From the NCBI RefSeq assembly GCF_005239225.2, contig NC_133292.1, forward strand, positions 8,590,985 through 8,654,984: a stretch of DNA of 64,000 nucleotides. Reading direction: 5' to 3'. The position numbers and the translations under genes are program-made. Below the pieces are notes generated by a model. It saw only the letters and a program-made list of their open reading frames with translations. It was not told where the DNA came from and searched no databases. Positions 59,351-64,000 of this stretch are shown here, one piece after another. Numbering within the stretch: position 1 is the first letter of the stretch; every line of letters starts with the position of its first letter. The DNA comes from Populus alba. Lineage: Eukaryota; Streptophyta; Magnoliopsida; Malpighiales; Salicaceae.

Positions 59351-61442
59351 ACAATCTCAAACACCCTTCTACCATCATCTTCGTCAAAATAGGAAGAAAA
59401 AAGAAGAAGCAAGAAAACACATCTTAAAAATCTAATTCAATTATGTTACAATGATCCTCACTAACATAAGAATTAATGACGACAGTCTTGCATCATATTT
59501 TGTAGATTAATTTAATTTCTTTCGACTCAGGTGGCTGGCATGCACTGCTTAGATTAACACATATAAATAATGTTAGTGTTCAACACGTGAAAAAAGGAAG
59601 AGAAGCTCCAAGGAGCAAAGAATAAAGAAATAAAGCAAAAGAAGTACCAAAAGGGGTGATGAGCATGCCCTGTATTTAAAATCCACTAAAATAGGGCATC
59701 ATGAATATGTGTGGCAATTCAGGAAGCCTGACGAAGAAGAATATGTGGACTTTATAGCGTAGTGACTAGTGGGCACTCTCAACTTTTGTGATATATATAC
59801 ACTACTTTAACTCATAAAGATTATGATGATTAAATTAAATTGTTGATCGAAGTCAGTCTAATCCCATTAATAACAGCCCAAAAGGAGAGAATCAAGAAAG
59901 GATTAGTCTACGCTAAAGCTATGCAGTGCAAGCCAATTGTTTAGAGGGGAGGGAAAAGCACCGCTGAGCATTCTTTTCGTTGTCGTTTTGTTGATGCTAG
60001 CTAGGGTTATAGTATTTAATCTAACAATCAAGAACTCAAGATCATCGAGCTTCAGCTCAAAATGAGAGAGCACATACAGCCACGTACGCAATCAGCCAAC
60101 ACAAGAGTATATCGCCACAATTCTCTCTCTTTTTTTCTTTTTTAAAAAAATAAAAACAATGATGCTTTTATAGCGTGCTAGTAATTCCCACTCTATTTGT
60201 TTCATAAATTACTCTTTAAACGAGTTTATTGTGTCAACTCTTGGAAGGGAATGTCATGCAATTATCGAGCCAGCCAGATATGGCAAACAGAGGGAAACAT
60301 TAGCCAGATACGATAAGAATACCCGAAAATACATGATATCACAGGCTTCTTCCAAACGACACAGTGACGCATATTGTTCCTATACGTATATCAGCAATCT
60401 TGCCTTTTCCTCATAATAATTCACGTTATATGAAAAGATGGTATGGCTTAGATTCACAGGGGTATGGCTACACATGTCAAGGAAGAAGAAGATATTTGAG
60501 TTTTTTATTAGAGTTTGATAAATAGAGATTTAATATAATAATAAGTTGTATGTGTAAGTTATTTTACACGTGACAGGTTTCGAAAAAACTCTTGGAATTT
60601 TCATTTTTTTAAGAGATTTAACAAGGGATATCTTGGATATATAAAATCCTATCATGCATGTAATGTATTCCACGTTTGCCTGTATATATTAGCAATCTTG
60701 TTTTTTTTTTTTGCTCGTAATAATTTATGTTATATAAAAAGATGGTATAGTGTGCTTAGAGTTTTGAGAAAATGACCCGTATATCTCTCAATAAAAAATA
60801 TATAGTAAAAGAAGATTTGAGATTTTAATTAGAATTCAAATATTTAACACTTAATTTTGATAAGTTGTACGTGTAAGCTATCCACACGTAATTACAAGTT
60901 TTGAAAAAAAAATTGGTACTTGTTTTTTTAAAAAAACTAATAAAATGTATTGTACACGCATAAATCATTTATTTTTAGTGTGAATAAAATGCACTAGCTA
61001 TTTTGATTTTTTTTTTTTTTATCTGGGTCAGAATGTTTCGATCTTGTGATCCAATTCATCAAAATTTACATGCTGGGATGACAACATGAATTACTTTTTA
61101 GGACTAATTTCTTATTTTTTTCACCTCATGAAATTCACTATTGCAAAAAGATATCCCTGCTATCAAAGAAAAAACCACGTATATTCGCACAATTGCATCA
61201 GAAGGAAAATGAAGTCATAGATGCTATGCAAAAAGTCATCGTCAAATATTGGGCATAAACCGGACTCAACCTTCGCGGACTAGCTCAGGCTCTGGCGAGT
61301 AGAGAAAGAAAGAAGTCCCTGTTAGTCTACTATGCGGCCTATTCAAAGAGTTCCTTACCCTACAAACAGTACGAGGAACAAAAAAGTGTAGAAGATCTAA
61401 GAGCAATAGATGGTGTTTTTTAAGTTGGGATTAGGTTATTGA

Positions 61443-61443
<1 letters not shown>

Positions 61444-61475
<32 letters not shown>
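61444..61475. repeat. GA microsatellite
   Basis: An uninterrupted (GA)n run of about 30 bases, followed by an imperfect 'gggacagagagag' extension. Confidence 0.85.
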
Positions 61476-61477
<2 letters not shown>

Positions 61478-62216
61478 CAGAGAGAGGGAATTACGGTCAC
61501 ACTCGACTACAAAAAGAAGGTTGGCTCTTCTTGCGAGGTCAAAACTCTCTCGATCAAAGTCTCCCTAAAACCAAACCCCATAACCCCACTGACCGACAAG
61601 CTGCTCCTCTCATCACATGCAAACAGACAAATCCCATCATCTCTAACTAACTATTATTTATCCTTAATCATCCAGTTTTAGTAGTTTAAATATTCAATTA
61701 GTAGTAGAATATTAATTTATTGATGCAAGGTACCCATTTTTATTTGACAAACTTAATTATAAATACATCTGCGTGTCATTCTGCCCTCAGAAAAGATTTT
61801 TCAGAACAAAATCTTAAATTATTCACAAGGAGAATAGCCTAATTCCTTCCATCTTTAATTCTAAGCGAGACTTGATTCAGATTCAAGCAAGTAGGAGCAA
61901 ACAAGAGAGCATTAATACAAATGAACAAAAATGATTCTGAGTTTATTTTATGAATATAATATTAATATGTCCATATAAAGTATGCTGTCAAAGAGACTTA
62001 TACATGAAAAGGAAGTGCATGCGCCAAAGGCATTAATAAAGGAGATGACTCTCTTGCCCTCTTCTTTAAAAGGCCACCCTCTCATGAATAATACCTATAA
62101 CGGGGAACTTTGGAATTGTCAAAAGATAGGAGGCGATTTAAAGAGGCCTTAATAAACATAGTAGAAATATTACTATGTGGCAGGTGCTTAGAGAGAGAGA
62201 GAGAGAGAGAGACAGA

Positions 62217-63659
62217 TTAACGTGGGCTGCCAATAATGTCCACAAAGACCCATTGGTCTTGGGTTCTGCTCTTCTTAAAGAGAGTTTCTAGTGACGAAGA
62301 GACCGATGACCCTTGCAGAGGCATTGGCTCGAACTTTCTCTTTTTAGGCTTGTTATTGGCAATGGCTCGGGTCCTCGATAGCTCAAGAATCAGACCATAA
62401 CAACCATTTACCTTTTCCTGTTAACAAACAAATGCAGCTGTTGAGCATTAATGTCACGCGCAATAATGAGTATATAATGTGGCTGTGTTAAGGACTTAAA
62501 TACGAGACAAAAATAACGAATAATGACGAGATAAACGATACCTTGGTTATCTTGAGAACATCAAGAAGCTGGGTCTGGTAGTCAATGGGATTGAAGGTCT
62601 CAACTTGGTCTATAACATGCATCATTGTAGCAGTGGCCAGCACAGAAGGAAGATAACAGCCAGATCTTGAATCTACATCAACAACAGAAAACCCAATAAG
62701 AAACTCAACGTAAATCAAATGACGAGAAACTAAAACCAAAGAGGGAGTCTTTTCTATACTCTTTGTTCTTATCGAAAATTCTAAATGAGGGTCAAAATGG
62801 GATTTTGAAGACAGCCATATCCTATACTTACCAGAGACAACATAGAGCAGGAGATGCTCACATCTCCTGAGAAACTCCCAATGAACATTGGTCTTTAATC
62901 CAAGCCTCCTAATGATATGATCAAGAAATGAAAGTGGAGTCACTGGGTGCATCTTCCATTTCAGTGTTGAAAGCACTAGTAGCTCCATCCTTTGAATGGT
63001 TTTGGCCTCGAATAAATATTTCGTGTCTTCCACCTAAAACAGAACAAAAAGAAAACCTCTAAATACCAATCTTCGAATTAGCAAATGATAATGATTAAAT
63101 GATATTGATGAAGGGTTTTATATTGACGTACTTGGAGGTCTAACAGAAGAGGAACATGAGTCTCTTCAACTTTGGCAGCCAAAGAAAGACAAGTAACAGC
63201 CACAAGCTGGATCATCCATGGCCTATTATCTCTTTGATAACAAGGGCTAACAAGAAACCTATCTAGATAATTGATAGCCAAGATTGATGTGAGAGCTGAA
63301 AATCCATGATGAGCAATGACCTTAAGCATCCACTCCACAGCTTCTTGACGAGCCCTGGAAAGAAAAGGATCGCTTGCCACATTGTTGACACTAACAGAAG
63401 CTTGCTGTTCTTGTTCTTTAGAGAAGAGTGAGAGAAGCTCCTCATCTTCCCAGAACAAATCTTGTTCAAGCAATGAAATCGAAAACAGATCGCCAGAGGG
63501 GTTGTTCACTGAAGGACTCTCTTGCAAAACCTCTTCTTCTGAATCATCTTCCCATTTCCCCTCTTCACAATAGAGTGCATCTAGCAAGAATGAAGTGTTC
63601 TGTTCTTGCTGTGTGCTTAGTTCATCTTGTCCTAGTTCTTGTTGTTTAGGTATTGCCAT
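62217..63659 (-). CDS. CYCD3: D3-type cyclin
   Basis: D-type cyclins activate CDKA to phosphorylate the retinoblastoma-related protein at the G1/S transition; CYCD3 members mediate cytokinin-stimulated division. Four exons join in phase (minus order): 63132-63659, 62832-63033, 62542-62672 and 62217-62417, for 353 residues, typical for the class. The retinoblastoma-binding LxCxE motif is LYCEE at 29-33. The cyclin N box has ARQEAVEWMLKVIAHHGF, AINYLDRFL and VTCLSLAAKVEETHVPLLLD. The cyclin C box follows from MELLVLSTLKWKMHPVTPLS. Acidic Glu/Ser-rich stretches near the N-terminus resemble PEST regions of unstable cyclins. The C-terminus (KPKKRKFEPMPL) is basic. The start is the first ATG before the conserved N-terminus. 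All introns are GT-AG. Confidence 0.95.
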
Positions 63660-64000
63660 CTTCTTCCAGGAAGAAGAGGTTTTGGCACACTATTCATTAC
63701 ACAAAGAAGAACCCATTGTCCCTCTTTCTCTCTCTCTTTTTCTTCCCTCGAGGGTCTTTCTTTTTCTCTGGGTGGTGCAGCAAGATAGAGAGAGTGGTAG
63801 CTAAGGAGCGAAGAGAGGATGATAGAGAGTTGGAAAGAAAAGGAGGGGGAAGGGTTGATTTTTAACAGGGCAGGTTTCATGCTTGTCTCTTTTTGTGTTT
63901 TTCTTTTTTCTTTTTTTTTTTAAGTAGCAATATAAAGAAGTTTGTGGTTGGATTTTTTATTTTTTATTTTTTATTTTTTGCTTTCGGTGTGTCTGGTTTG
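63660..64000 (-). promoter_or_regulatory. Cyclin leader and proximal promoter (partial)
   Basis: The 5' leader of the cyclin on the minus strand contains CT-rich and GA-rich stretches (for example 'gagagagaaagagggac' around 63721-63738, read on the minus strand). Such pyrimidine-rich leaders are common in plant cell-cycle genes. I cannot define a transcription start. The window ends here. Confidence 0.4.

Larger units (their letters stand above)
56846..62216. other. Intergenic region between the copia element and the cyclin gene
   Basis: About 5.4 kb without a recognisable gene. Composition alternates between AT-rich stretches (57270-57830, 58700-59350, 60600-61010) and more balanced ones (57840-58580, 61200-61660). 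It contains a dispersed repeat copy near 59195-59350, an A run near 58415-58433, and GA microsatellites at about 61444-61475 and 62191-62212. I looked for tRNA-like and microRNA-like hairpins and saw none I could support. Confidence 0.45.

Overview
This is a nuclear plant window with intron-rich genes and chloroplast-targeted and secreted products, set in strongly AT-rich intergenic DNA with LTR retrotransposons. Gene structures and codon use fit a woody dicot. An AT-rich dispersed repeat recurring between genes resembles one I associate with poplar and willow, so Populus or a relative is my best guess; this is inference, not proof.

Layout: 1-4.7 kb is AT-rich intergenic DNA. A plastid phosphoglycerate dehydrogenase (4731-7489, +) is followed convergently by a plastid NhaD-type Na+/H+ antiporter (8458-13384, -). 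Then come a two-helix light-harvesting-like protein, SEP1 (15346-17204, +), an ARF GTPase (17974-19461, +) with a GC-AG intron, and an SLX9-type ribosome-biogenesis factor (20176-21549, -). A secreted LRR protein lies at 24899-26056 (-). A tandem cluster of three metal-dependent cyclase (kynurenine-formamidase-like) genes follows: a broken copy, an intact copy (29627-31602) and a second broken copy.

A complete non-autonomous LTR element (33928-37814) with identical 481-bp LTRs sits 77 bp upstream of the TATA box of a secreted cysteine- and proline-rich root-cap-type protein (37957-40210). A partial uncharacterised ORF (40986-41604, -) and the RNA polymerase II subunit RPB3 gene (44186-47240, +) come next. 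A full-length but multiply broken Ty1/copia element (52066-56840, -) has nearly identical LTRs and an unusual TA...CA terminus. The last gene is a D3-type cyclin (62217-63659, -).

The genes do not form one pathway. They look like an ordinary euchromatic gene neighbourhood covering serine synthesis, plastid ion transport, photoprotection, vesicle traffic, ribosome biogenesis, transcription and the cell cycle, with recent retrotransposition. The strongest unusual signals are the as-1-like TGACG cluster in the leader of the non-autonomous element, its insertion just upstream of a core promoter, the contrast between young LTRs and a broken coding region in the copia element, and the decaying cyclase array. 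Exon boundaries were read by eye from splice consensus and reading phase; no transcripts were available.
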